In this document: piece after piece, positions 16,376 to 24,044 of the stretch
Position numbering within the stretch: position 1 is the first letter of the stretch
How the letters are laid out: each line of letters starts with the position of its first letter
Source: Psychrobacillus sp042885655
GTDB taxonomy: Bacteria > Bacillota > Bacilli > Bacillales_A > Planococcaceae
Direction of reading: 5' to 3'
Assembly: GCF_042885655.1 (NCBI RefSeq)
Contig: NZ_JBHVRO010000002.1
Span: 1-64,000 of the forward strand
DNA: 64,000 bases
Program-made: the position numbers and the translations under genes
Notes under the pieces: generated by a model
What the model saw: only the letters and a program-made list of their open reading frames with translations
The model's database searches: none
Told to the model about the DNA's origin: nothing

Positions 16376-16924
16376 ATGAAAAAATTTGAGGAAAAAACAA
16401 TTGCATCTAATCTTAAATACAGTGGTAGAGTAATTACCTTGCAAGTTGATGAAGTTTTACTCCCAAATGGTAAAACTAGCAATAGAGAGATTGTGAAACA
16501 TCCAGGGGCGGTTGCTATTATTGCTATAACAGAAGATAATAAGATTATTTTAGTGGAACAATATCGAAAGGCATTAGAACGCTCTATTATAGAAATTCCT
16601 GCTGGTAAAATAGAATCCGGTGAGCTCCCAGAAGTAACTGCACGAAGAGAATTAGAAGAGGAGACAGGGTACACAACAAAAAACCTACAATATATTCAAA
16701 CCTTTGCTACATCTCCAGGTTTTGCAGATGAAATTATTCATCTTTATTTTGCCAAAAATATTGAAAAAATGACTGAAAAAGCATCGCTAGATGAAGATGA
16801 ATTTGTTGAATTGATGTATGTATCTATAGAAGAAATGAAAACTTTAATAGAAGAAAATAGAATATATGATGCGAAAACAGCTTTTGCCTATCTTTGGTTA
16901 AAAGATTATTTAAAAGAAGCATGA
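16376..16924 (+). CDS. nudF: ADP-ribose pyrophosphatase NudF
   Basis: Nudix hydrolase that splits ADP-ribose to AMP and ribose 5-phosphate. 182 residues, with a perfect Nudix box from Gly77 to Tyr99 (G-x5-E-x7-REL-x-EE-x-GY). The preceding IVEQYRKAL-type segment (LVEQYRKALERS) and the proline-containing EIPAGKIE are typical of ADP-ribose pyrophosphatases. ATG at 16376 follows AAAGGAAG. It is divergent from yqkF and followed by the SpoIIM-like gene, as in B. subtilis. Confidence 0.92.
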   Translation: MKKFEEKTIASNLKYSGRVITLQVDEVLLPNGKTSNREIVKHPGAVAIIAITEDNKIILVEQYRKALERSIIEIPAGKIESGELPEVTARRELEEETGYTTKNLQYIQTFATSPGFADEIIHLYFAKNIEKMTEKASLDEDEFVELMYVSIEEMKTLIEENRIYDAKTAFAYLWLKDYLKEA

Positions 16925-16974
16925 AGTAACTTTGTACAAGCATATGATGAAAATAGATAGGGAGGTGTTCCAAT

Positions 16975-17442
16975 TTGAACCAAACTTATACTATTTTCAT
17001 TTCATTATGCGTACTAGTTTTTAGCTTTATTGGGGGTTTAATTCTATTTGAAAAAAGCACAGCAGAGCAGCAGCAATGGATTATTCATCTCTTGGACGCT
17101 CGTGTTCTATTAGCAGAACAACCTACATTTCTAGAAACTATTTTGCCTCATTTAATGATTGCTGTTGTGTTCTTTTTATTTTATCAGCATCATTATTTAC
17201 GAAAACTTATTTTAATCATCTGTGCCTTCAAGATTACTTTTTACGGGTTTTGTTCCAGTTATTTGCTTCAAACACAGGATTCTACGTTTCCATATGTATT
17301 TTGGTGGTTTCCATTTCAGTTAGTATATTGTCTTCTGCTTCTTGCCTTAGCAAATCGGGTCAATTTGTTTGCGCTATCCTTTTATATTATTATTGTAATA
17401 ATAGAATACTTCTTATTACCATTTATACTATATAATAATTAA
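16975..17442 (+). CDS. Five-helix membrane protein in the position of SpoIIM
   Basis: 155-residue membrane protein with five predicted helices (about residues 7-25, 54-73, 76-98, 107-128 and 131-152). B. subtilis has spoIIM, also a five-helix protein, between nudF and fur; SpoIIM with SpoIID and SpoIIP dissolves septal peptidoglycan during engulfment. The segment ICAFKITFYGFCSSYLLQ loosely recalls the central part of SpoIIM, but the protein is about 60 residues shorter and I cannot confirm homology by eye. It starts at TTG 16975, seven bases after GGAGGTG. It is SpoIIM by position only. Confidence 0.5.
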   Translation: MNQTYTIFISLCVLVFSFIGGLILFEKSTAEQQQWIIHLLDARVLLAEQPTFLETILPHLMIAVVFFLFYQHHYLRKLILIICAFKITFYGFCSSYLLQTQDSTFPYVFWWFPFQLVYCLLLLALANRVNLFALSFYIIIVIIEYFLLPFILYNN

Positions 17443-17444
17443 TG

Positions 17445-17466
17445 CTTATTAATAATTATTATTAAG
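17445..17466. promoter_or_regulatory. Near-palindrome upstream of fur, candidate Fur/PerR operator
   Basis: A 22-base AT-rich sequence from CTTATTAA to TATTAAG is symmetric at 20 of 22 positions and includes AATAATTATT, resembling the 7-1-7 inverted repeats bound by Fur and PerR (consensus TTATAATNATTATAA for PerR). It sits just upstream of the fur -35 box. Confidence 0.45.
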
Positions 17467-17474
17467 TGAATCCC

Positions 17475-17504
17475 TTGTCATAAGAAATCACTATTTGGTA
17501 TAAT
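17475..17504 (+). promoter_or_regulatory. fur sigma-A promoter
   Basis: TTGTCA (17475-17480) and a perfect TATAAT (17499-17504), spacer 18 bases, ending 24 bases before the fur start codon. Confidence 0.75.
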
Positions 17505-17528
17505 AGAAGAAGTTTAAGGAGGCGTCAC

Positions 17529-17972
17529 ATGGAAAGCCGTATTGATCGAATTAAAAAACAATTATCTGGTGCGAGCTATAAACTGACGCCACAGCGTGAA
17601 GCGACAGTCCGAGTTTTGCTTGAAAATGAAGAAGATCATTTAAGTGCAGAAGATGTATTTTTACTAGTTAGAGAGATATCACCTGACATTGGACTTGCAA
17701 CAGTTTATCGCACATTAGAATTATTAAACGAATTGAATGTTGTTGATAAAATTCAATTTGGAGATGGCGTATCACGCTATGATTTAAGACAAGAAGGAGC
17801 TGCTCATTTCCATCATCATCTTGTTTGTATTGAATGTGGAGCTGTGGATGAAATACAAGAAGATTTACTTGAAGATGTAGAAGCTATTGTCGAAAGGAAA
17901 TGGAACTTTATTATTAAAGACCATCGATTAACTTTTCACGGGATTTGTCATCGTTGCCAGGAAGATAAATAA
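17529..17972 (+). CDS. fur: Ferric uptake regulator Fur
   Basis: Metal-responsive repressor of 147 residues. The N-terminal winged helix ends in the recognition segment IGLATVYRTLELL near residues 55-67. The metal site includes HFHHHLVC near residue 90-97, and two CxxC pairs (CIEC and CHRC) provide the structural zinc site. ATG at 17529 follows AAGGAGGCG. Position between the SpoIIM-like gene and xerD matches B. subtilis fur (yqkL), which favours Fur over the paralogues PerR and Zur. A candidate operator lies upstream. Confidence 0.92.
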   Translation: MESRIDRIKKQLSGASYKLTPQREATVRVLLENEEDHLSAEDVFLLVREISPDIGLATVYRTLELLNELNVVDKIQFGDGVSRYDLRQEGAAHFHHHLVCIECGAVDEIQEDLLEDVEAIVERKWNFIIKDHRLTFHGICHRCQEDK

Positions 17973-18062
17973 ACAAAGTACAATTTTTATTGCAAAATCT
18001 CCGTTTGAGCTAAAGTATCGGTCATTCGAGGGACTAAGTAGGAAAGCGTTGTCAGCAGACTG

Positions 18063-18090
18063 AAGGGTAGCTATTTGCTATCCTTTTTTT
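18063..18090 (+). terminator. fur terminator
   Basis: AAGGGTAGC and GCTATCCTT (one G-T pair) with a five-base loop, then TTTTTTT. It lies between fur and xerD. Confidence 0.85.
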
Positions 18091-18108
18091 AATAGGGAGT
18101 AGTTAGAA

Positions 18109-19011
18109 ATGAAAAATGGATTATTTCAGTTAGAAGATTATTTGCATTTTTTGCGTATTGAACGACAATTAGCAGATAATACACTGATTTCGTATAAAAA
18201 GGACTTAACAGATTATTTAATGCATATTTTTGACATACAACAATTAAATAGTTTAAGTGAAGTAGATCGTCAGCATATTATTGTACATCTTAGAAAGTTG
18301 AAAGCGGATGGAAAAAGTCCGAGGTCCATCGCAAGGAATATTTCCTCCATTCGTTCCTTTCATCAATTCCTTTTGCGAGAACAAGTGACTCGTCAGGATC
18401 CAACTATACATTTAGAAATTCCTCAAATGGACCAGAAGTTACCAAACTTTCTTTCAGTTGAGGAGTTAAACAATTTATTAGCCAGTATAAATATATCGAA
18501 ACCACAAGGTGTTCGCGATTTAGCGATGTTTGAACTAATGTATGCTAGTGGAATGCGTATAAGTGAATGTTTGAATTTAAATTTAGAAGATATACATTTA
18601 ACAATGGGATTCGTACGTTGCTTTGGTAAAGGAGGAAAGGAGCGTATTATTCCACTTGGTGGTGCTGCGATTAGAGCTTGCCAGAAATATATGGATGAGG
18701 CTAGACCGAAATTACTAAAAATAGCTGAGAAGACAGATGCAATTTTTATAAATCAAAGGGGAAAAAGATTAACTCGACAAGGAATATGGAAGTTGCTAAA
18801 AATGCATGCTATGAACGCAGGCATAAAAAAAGAAATTACACCCCACGTATTACGGCATTCATTTGCGACTCATCTAATCGAAAATGGAGCAGATTTACGA
18901 GCGGTACAAGAAATGCTTGGGCATGCGGATATTTCTACTACGCAAATTTATACTCATGTAAGTAAAACTCGATTAAAAGAAGTTTATAAACAATTTCATC
19001 CGAGAGCTTAA
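18109..19011 (+). CDS. xerD: Tyrosine recombinase XerD
   Basis: Site-specific recombinase that with XerC resolves chromosome dimers at dif. 300 residues. All catalytic residues are present: Arg150 (SGMR), Lys174 (FGKGGKER), His246 and Arg249 (HVLRH), His272 (GHAD) and nucleophile Tyr281 (IYTH). The N-terminal SAM-like domain covers about residues 8-95. ATG at 18109 follows GGGAG. Its place between fur and deoB is that of B. subtilis ripX (xerD), so it is the housekeeping enzyme and not a phage integrase. Confidence 0.95.
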   Translation: MKNGLFQLEDYLHFLRIERQLADNTLISYKKDLTDYLMHIFDIQQLNSLSEVDRQHIIVHLRKLKADGKSPRSIARNISSIRSFHQFLLREQVTRQDPTIHLEIPQMDQKLPNFLSVEELNNLLASINISKPQGVRDLAMFELMYASGMRISECLNLNLEDIHLTMGFVRCFGKGGKERIIPLGGAAIRACQKYMDEARPKLLKIAEKTDAIFINQRGKRLTRQGIWKLLKMHAMNAGIKKEITPHVLRHSFATHLIENGADLRAVQEMLGHADISTTQIYTHVSKTRLKEVYKQFHPRA

Positions 19012-19070
19012 GATTAATGCAAGTGGCATTGGTTGTTATGAAATGGTAATTATTTGAAGTGGTTTAAAAA

Positions 19071-19086
19071 AGTCAGAGGTCTGACC
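19071..19086. promoter_or_regulatory. Palindrome upstream of deoB, candidate operator
   Basis: GTCAGA-GG-TCTGAC at 19071-19084 is a perfect palindrome, overlapped by AGGTCTGACCT. The latter resembles the GGTCTGACC cores bound by many GntR-type regulators. It lies about 55 bases before the deoB start, a normal place for an operator. The regulator is not identified. Confidence 0.4.
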
Positions 19087-19139
19087 TGTACTTTATTAAT
19101 ATTTTTGGTAAACTAGAAGAAATAGTGGGAGGGAAAAAG

Positions 19140-20318
19140 ATGAACAAATTTAAACGTATTCATGTGATTGTAATGGACTCTGTTGGTATTGGCGAAGCCC
19201 CTGATGCGGCAGACTTTGGGGATGTAGGCTCACATACATTAGGACATATAGCAGAACAAATGAATGGACTTAAAATGCCTGAAATGCAAAAACTAGGGCT
19301 GGGCAATATTGATACTATTAAAGGGATTGAACCAGTAGAACAACCTTCTGCTTACTATGGAAAAATGCAAGAAGCATCAGTTGGAAAAGATACAATGACA
19401 GGTCATTGGGAAATAATGGGGTTAAATATTGATAAGCCCTTTAAAGTATATCCGAATGGATTTACCGATGAATTAATTACTGCTTTAGAAGAAAAAACCG
19501 GTAGAAAAGTTATTGGAAATAAACCTGCAAGTGGAACAGCAATACTAGATGAGCTCGGTGAAGAACATATGAAAACAGGAGCGATTATCGTCTATACTTC
19601 TGCCGATCCAGTTTTGCAAATTGCTGCACATGAAGAAATAGTTCCTCTAGAGGAACTTTATCATATTTGTGAAATAGCAAGAGAATTAACCCTTTCTCCT
19701 GAATTTTTGGTAGGTAGAATTATTGCTCGTCCATTTATAGGAGAACCAGGAAATTTTGTTAGGACTTCGAACAGACATGACTATGCGCTTAAACCATTTG
19801 GACGTACTGTTATGAATGAATTGCAGGACGCTGGGTTAGATGTTATGGCATTAGGCAAAATATATGACATATTTAATGGAGAAGGAATAACTTCTACTGA
19901 ACGTACGAAAGATAATGTGGATGGAATGGATAAATTCATTGCAACATTAGACAAAGATTTTACTGGGATTAGCTTTTTAAATCTAGTAGATTTTGATGCC
20001 TCATTTGGACATCGTCGTGATCCAATTGGATACGGAAAAGCTTTAGAAGAATTTGATGCTCGATTAACAGAAGTTTTACCGAAGTTGACAGATGAAGACC
20101 TACTTATCATTACAGCGGATCATGGAAACGATCCTACAATGCCGGGAACAGACCATACTAGAGAATTTGTTCCGTTAACAGTTTACTCTCCTGCATTGAA
20201 TGAAATCAGAGAATTACCGCTACGTATGACATTTGCAGATATTGGTGCAACTATTGCAGAGAATTTTGGTGTAGCTAAAACAGCGTTCGGTGAAAGTTTT
20301 TTATCTTTACTTAAATAA
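19140..20318 (+). CDS. deoB: Phosphopentomutase
   Basis: Interconverts ribose or deoxyribose 1- and 5-phosphates in nucleoside salvage. 392 residues, alkaline phosphatase fold with two manganese ions. Metal ligands are visible in VMDSVGIGEAPDA near residues 11-23, and in TADHGNDPTMPGTDHTRE near 325-342. The catalytic Thr is in GKDTMTGHWE near residue 86. ATG at 19140 follows GGGAGGGA; an in-frame GTG at 19125 lacks one. The pyrimidine nucleoside phosphorylase gene follows 29 bases on, so the two act in series. Confidence 0.97.
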   Translation: MNKFKRIHVIVMDSVGIGEAPDAADFGDVGSHTLGHIAEQMNGLKMPEMQKLGLGNIDTIKGIEPVEQPSAYYGKMQEASVGKDTMTGHWEIMGLNIDKPFKVYPNGFTDELITALEEKTGRKVIGNKPASGTAILDELGEEHMKTGAIIVYTSADPVLQIAAHEEIVPLEELYHICEIARELTLSPEFLVGRIIARPFIGEPGNFVRTSNRHDYALKPFGRTVMNELQDAGLDVMALGKIYDIFNGEGITSTERTKDNVDGMDKFIATLDKDFTGISFLNLVDFDASFGHRRDPIGYGKALEEFDARLTEVLPKLTDEDLLIITADHGNDPTMPGTDHTREFVPLTVYSPALNEIRELPLRMTFADIGATIAENFGVAKTAFGESFLSLLK

Positions 20319-20347
20319 CATAATAAGTTGGAAGAGGTGTATTTATC

Positions 20348-21637
20348 ATGAACACACTTGAGCTAATCGATAAGAAAAAAAGAAACAATCCACTAACAGA
20401 AGATGAAATACAATATTTGATCAAGAAGTATACAAATGATGAAATTCCAGACTATCAAATGAGTTCCATGCTCATGGCAATCTTAATAAATGGGATGAAT
20501 GATAACGAAACATCTTGGTTAACAAAAGCAATGGTTGATTCGGGTGATGTAATTGATTTATCATCTATCGAAGGTTTTAAGGTTGATAAACATAGTACTG
20601 GAGGAATTGGGGACAAAATTAGCTTACTAGTTGCACCAATTTTAGCATCATTAAATATTCCAGTGGCTAAAATGAGTGGAAGAGGGCTAGGCATTACTGG
20701 TGGTACAGTAGACAAGCTAGAATCAATAAATGGTTTCCATGTTGAATTATCATCCGATCAATTTATTAAGCAAGTGAACGAACATAAAATAGCTATAGTT
20801 GGGCAATCAGGTAACTTAACGCCAGCAGACAAGAAATTATATGCGTTAAGAGATGTAACTGGTACAGTGGATTCGATTCCTTTAATCGCTTCATCTATTA
20901 TGAGTAAGAAGATTGCAAGTGGAGCAGATGGTATTGTTTTAGATGTTAAATGTGGTAAAGGTGCATTTATGAAAGATTTAGAACATGCTTCAGAATTAGC
21001 TTCTACAATGATTAGTATTGGCGAAAGTTTGGGCAGAAAAGTAGCAGTAGTTATTACTGATATGAATCAACCGTTAGGTCATAATATTGGAAATAAACTA
21101 GAAGTTGCAGAAGCGCATGATTTTCTAAGCAACTATAAGGAAAGTGAACAAGGTTTACTTGATGTGACAATAGCTATTTCATCCAAAATGTATCAGTTAG
21201 CAGCTGGAGTAAATGAAGAAGAAGCAGAACAAAAAGTATTAGAAACACTTTCAAATGGTGCAGCGTTAGATAAATTCAAAGAATTCATTACTGCTCAAGG
21301 TGGGGATTCAACTGATATTTTTGCTAAAAATACGAAGCATCAGATTGAAGTAAAAGCATTAAATGATGGCTATATTCAGTTGATTGATGCTGAAATGATT
21401 GGTAAGGCTTCGTTACTAATAGGAGCGGGAAGATTAACAAAAGCTGATATTCTTGATTTTGATGCGGGAGTTAAATTAGTAGCTTTAACAGGGCAACAAA
21501 TTAAAAAAGGGGATACTTTAGCTATTTTGTATTCAAATAAAGATGAAGTGGCTGAATCGATTCAATTGATCGAAGATGCATACACATTCACAGATGTTGA
21601 ACCTGAAAAGAAAAATTCTATCTTAAAAATAATGTAA
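20348..21637 (+). CDS. pdp: Pyrimidine-nucleoside phosphorylase
   Basis: Phosphorolysis of uridine and thymidine to base plus ribose 1-phosphate, which DeoB then converts. 429 residues. The phosphate and nucleoside site is seen in KHSTGGIGDK near residue 79 and KMSGRGLGITGGTVDKLES near 107-125, the family signature. ATG at 20348 follows GAAGAGG. In B. subtilis drm is followed by the purine enzyme gene pupG; here pdp takes that place. A strong terminator follows, then a repeat-rich gap. Confidence 0.95.
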   Translation: MNTLELIDKKKRNNPLTEDEIQYLIKKYTNDEIPDYQMSSMLMAILINGMNDNETSWLTKAMVDSGDVIDLSSIEGFKVDKHSTGGIGDKISLLVAPILASLNIPVAKMSGRGLGITGGTVDKLESINGFHVELSSDQFIKQVNEHKIAIVGQSGNLTPADKKLYALRDVTGTVDSIPLIASSIMSKKIASGADGIVLDVKCGKGAFMKDLEHASELASTMISIGESLGRKVAVVITDMNQPLGHNIGNKLEVAEAHDFLSNYKESEQGLLDVTIAISSKMYQLAAGVNEEEAEQKVLETLSNGAALDKFKEFITAQGGDSTDIFAKNTKHQIEVKALNDGYIQLIDAEMIGKASLLIGAGRLTKADILDFDAGVKLVALTGQQIKKGDTLAILYSNKDEVAESIQLIEDAYTFTDVEPEKKNSILKIM

Positions 21638-21679
21638 AAAAACATGTGTGTTGATTAATTCAACACCACTATTATTTCT

Positions 21680-21728
21680 AAATGCCAGAGAGGCGCTGAT
21701 TATACTAGCGCCCCTCTGGCATTTTTTT
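21680..21728 (+). terminator. deoB-pdp terminator
   Basis: AAATGCCAGAG-A-GGCGCT pairs with AGCGCC-C-CTCTGGCATTT around a nine-base loop, then a T run. Very strong. Confidence 0.93.
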
Positions 21729-21802
21729 AAGTAGTGAGAAAGTGCAATTCCAATAAGGCTCTTACGTGAATGGGACAAGTTAGTTACACAGGTGAATCAA
21801 TT

Positions 21803-22019
21803 CCATAATTCAAAGTTAGAGCATAAAACACGAAAATATTTAAGTAAATGTATCATATACTCTCCATAAATCAGCATGATTTCCGCTATCGGCGGACGCT
21901 TTCCGCGGGGGCGCCGCATTCGCGTCGTTTGCGATGTCTCATCTGTCTCACTCATCCCGCTGGAGTCGCCGCCTGTCGCTCCAATCAACAAATAATCATT
22001 GTTCGTGTTTTAATAATTA
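21803..22019 (+). repeat. Family B repeat, copy B1
   Basis: Core GATTTCCGCT..GGCGGACGCTTTCCGCGGGG to CCCGC..GGAGTCGCCGCC..GCTCCAATCA, a Bacillaceae-type intergenic repeat whose ends form imperfect complementary arms. Similarity to B5 (reverse strand) extends beyond the core on both sides, including CATAAAACACGAAAAATATT and AATAATCATTGTTCG, so the repeat unit is about 217 bases. No protein is encoded. Confidence 0.8.
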
Positions 22020-22384
22020 CATGCTATTTATGAAATTAACTCAGGTAATTAGAAACCCTCGCAGATGTAATTAAAGAAGTAATTGATTTGGAAATTAAAT
22101 AATGTAGGATAGATTCTTTGCGATAAATTTTATTCAGCTAAAGGCGAAGGTTAGATTAAGCAAAAAACGTTTTAAGAAAGGATAATTCGTAATGAATGAT
22201 GCTTCATCGAAATAGACTGCAGGTGTTTATAACGAGTGCATGGAAGGAGATGCATAGGCTAGGAACTAATAAGTGATGCCTTCCCACTCAGTAGTAATTG
22301 ATCTTTATTTTGTTTTTTCAGGTAGATAAATAGGGCTGGTGAAAGTTAAAAAAATTGATAGCATGAGTTGATAAAGAAGCTCTG

Positions 22385-22680
22385 AGCGGACGAAATTGTA
22401 TCTTCGTCCGCTTTAAAAGAATAGGAAAGGATTTATTCTCTCATTATTCAAATCTTATGTAACTTGTCTCTACCTATTTCAAGAGGGCGACGGACAAACA
22501 CCCGCCAGAAGATTACCGAAAAAATGGATCGTGAAGTGACGCAGTCACTTCGCGATTCATAACACTAACGTTAATAGTGTAGCTGATGTTTTGTCCAAAG
22601 CACTCGGGAAATAGTGAAAACAAGATGCACTTAAAGGATGTTTGCGTTTTTCTTAAAAAGATAAGAGAGTATATGTTTAT
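22385..22680 (+). repeat. Family A structured repeat, copy A3
   Basis: Opens with hairpin AGCGGACGAA-ATTGTATC-TTCGTCCGCT (22385-22412), the same loop as in A2 with a compensated stem. The central hairpin is TGGATCGTGAAGTGA / TCACTTCGCGATTCA (22525-22539, 22545-22559), 15 bp including two G-T pairs, loop CGCAG. ATTACCG (22512-22518) faces CGTTAAT (22569-22575). GTCCAAAGCACTCGGGAAATAG and a U-rich tail follow. This copy lies between co-directional genes pdp and spoIIAA. Confidence 0.8.
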
Positions 22681-22691
22681 CTAGTTAGTAA

Positions 22692-22912
22692 CAGTCCAGA
22701 CTCCAGCGCCTTGACCCCTCGGTGTCAAATGTGAAAAACTACTCTTGCGCAAGCTCGTCGCAAACAAAGGCGTTTGTGGTGGCTGGGAGGCAGCCTCCTA
22801 GGCCTGCACGACGCGGTTCATGTCTGCTTTGCCACAGGATGTGGCGAACTTTGCAGACATACACATCCGCATTTGTCCGTCGGGGCAGACATAGGAGCTT
22901 GCGTTTTTCTTA
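22692..22912 (+). repeat. Family C GC-rich intergenic repeat
   Basis: Begins AGTCCAGACTCCAGCGCCTTGACCCCTCGG (split across 22694-22722) and ends GGAGCTTGCG-TTTTTCTTA, the ends of a repeat common in Bacillus genomes. The interior holds local hairpins, such as TGTCTGC-TT-GCCACA with TGTGGCG-A-ACTTTGCAGACA and GGAGGC-A-GCCTCC. No coding potential; open frames inside it are by-products of GC content. Confidence 0.7.
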
Positions 22913-23051
22913 TCTATTAGTTTCAAATATCGGATACCGTTGTAGCGCTCTGAAGAAATGAAGGTGAATTTTTTCATATTTGGAGAAGTGTCCGTTCGAT
23001 TCTTCGCCGCGGAAGGCTTCGGAAACAAAAAGATAGACTAATTATTAAATA
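22913..23051. other. Unassigned sequence upstream of spoIIA
   Basis: About 140 bases between the family C repeat and a strong terminator. It contains CGCCGCGGAAGGCTTCGG but nothing I recognise. In B. subtilis this interval holds dacF, which is absent; it may be residue of a deletion. Confidence 0.4.
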
Positions 23052-23103
23052 AATAGGCATCTTGTAAAGGTTTATAAAAACTTTTACGAGATGCCTATTT
23101 TTT
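23050..23103 (+). terminator. Strong hairpin terminator without an evident upstream gene
   Basis: AATAGGCATCT-T-GTAAA and TTTAC-G-AGATGCCTATT with additional inner pairing, then TTTTTT. The nearest upstream plus-strand gene is pdp, 1.4 kb away, which already has its own terminator. It may be left from a lost gene and now insulates spoIIA. Confidence 0.8.
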
Positions 23104-23201
23104 GATTAAAAAAATGTTAATGTTCCCATACTATAAATGAATAAATTCTATGTCGAAAATCGACTAAAAAACGATGATTTTTTCTACTTTTGTCAAGCGC
23201 A

Positions 23202-23227
23202 AGGAATTTTAGCCATTGATGTTGAAT
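23202..23227 (+). promoter_or_regulatory. Candidate sigma-H promoter of the spoIIA operon
   Basis: AGGAATTTT at 23202-23210 and GAAT at 23224-23227 fit the sigma-H pattern (AGGAwwT, then RGAAT). In B. subtilis spoIIA is transcribed by sigma-H with Spo0A-P. A 0A box was not clearly found. Confidence 0.5.
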
Positions 23228-23251
23228 TGCGCTATCAGAGGAGGCGATTAT

Positions 23252-23608
23252 ATGTATCACGAAGTAGAAAAAGTCGGGGAAGAAATTATTATTATTCGAT
23301 TAAAAGGTGAATTAGATCACCATGGTACACATGATATACGTAATGAAATAGTACCTTTAATCAAAAATGGTTCTATTAAAGTGATAGTTTGGAATTTAAA
23401 AGACTTACATTTTATGGATAGCTCTGGTATTGGTCTAATACTTGGTAGAATGCGGGAATTGGCACCAGTAGAAGGACAGACAATTATTGTAAACCCATCT
23501 CCAACTATGAAGAAAATTTTTCAGTTTGCTGGGTTAAGCCCATATATTTATAATGAGTCAGAAATTGAAATTATGTCAAATTTAGGGGGCATTGTTTATG
23601 GACAATGA
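23252..23608 (+). CDS. spoIIAA: Anti-sigma F factor antagonist SpoIIAA
   Basis: STAS-domain protein, 118 residues, that in its unphosphorylated form binds SpoIIAB and frees sigma-F in the forespore. The phosphorylated serine is in FMDSSGIG at residues 57-58. ATG at 23252 follows AGAGGAGGCG at eight bases, giving the same length as B. subtilis SpoIIAA. It overlaps spoIIAB by 11 bases, implying translational coupling. First gene of the spoIIA operon. Confidence 0.95.
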   Translation: MYHEVEKVGEEIIIIRLKGELDHHGTHDIRNEIVPLIKNGSIKVIVWNLKDLHFMDSSGIGLILGRMRELAPVEGQTIIVNPSPTMKKIFQFAGLSPYIYNESEIEIMSNLGGIVYGQ

Positions 23609-24044
23609 GATTACTTTATCTTTTATCGCTAAAAGTGAGAATGAAGCGTTAGCTAGAATGGTAATGTCTAGCTTTATTGCTGCAATTGATCCAACCATTG
23701 AGGAGTTATCGGAGTTTAAAACAGTTATTTCAGAAGCGGTAACAAATGCAATTGTACATGGTTATGAAGAAGATGGAATCGGTAAAATTGATATTCATGC
23801 TCAAAGAAGAGATAGAGAAATAGTTGTTTCGATCGTTGACTATGGCCGAGGAATTCAAGATGTAAATCAAGCAAGGGAACCCCTTTTTACCTCAAAACCA
23901 GAGGAAGAACGGTCTGGAATGGGTTTTACTATTATGGAAAGTTTTAGCGATGATGTGGACATTTATTCTATTCCTAATAGGGGGACTACTGTAACAATTA
24001 CGAAGAAATTTGTACCAATTCATGAATCTTGTAGGATCGTCTAA
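23598..24044 (+). CDS. spoIIAB: Anti-sigma F factor SpoIIAB
   Basis: Serine kinase and anti-sigma factor, 148 residues, that holds sigma-F inactive and phosphorylates SpoIIAA. GHKL ATPase features are the N-box SEAVTNAIVHGY near residues 44-55, DYGRGI near 81 and the lid region ERSGMGFTIME near 101-111. ATG at 23598 has AGGGGGC at seven bases; an upstream TTG at 23592 is less well placed. It is flanked by spoIIAA and sigF with overlaps at both ends. Confidence 0.95.
   Translation: MDNEITLSFIAKSENEALARMVMSSFIAAIDPTIEELSEFKTVISEAVTNAIVHGYEEDGIGKIDIHAQRRDREIVVSIVDYGRGIQDVNQAREPLFTSKPEEERSGMGFTIMESFSDDVDIYSIPNRGTTVTITKKFVPIHESCRIV

Noticed and set aside
18109..19011. Tyrosine recombinase as a phage or island integrase
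   Set aside because: The place between fur and deoB and the sequence identify it as housekeeping XerD; no attachment site or tRNA is nearby.
21848..23028. Several open frames of 60-80 codons in the gap before spoIIA
   Set aside because: They overlap GC-rich repeats B1 and C on both strands, have no ribosome binding sites and odd composition (Arg/Cys/Ser-rich).
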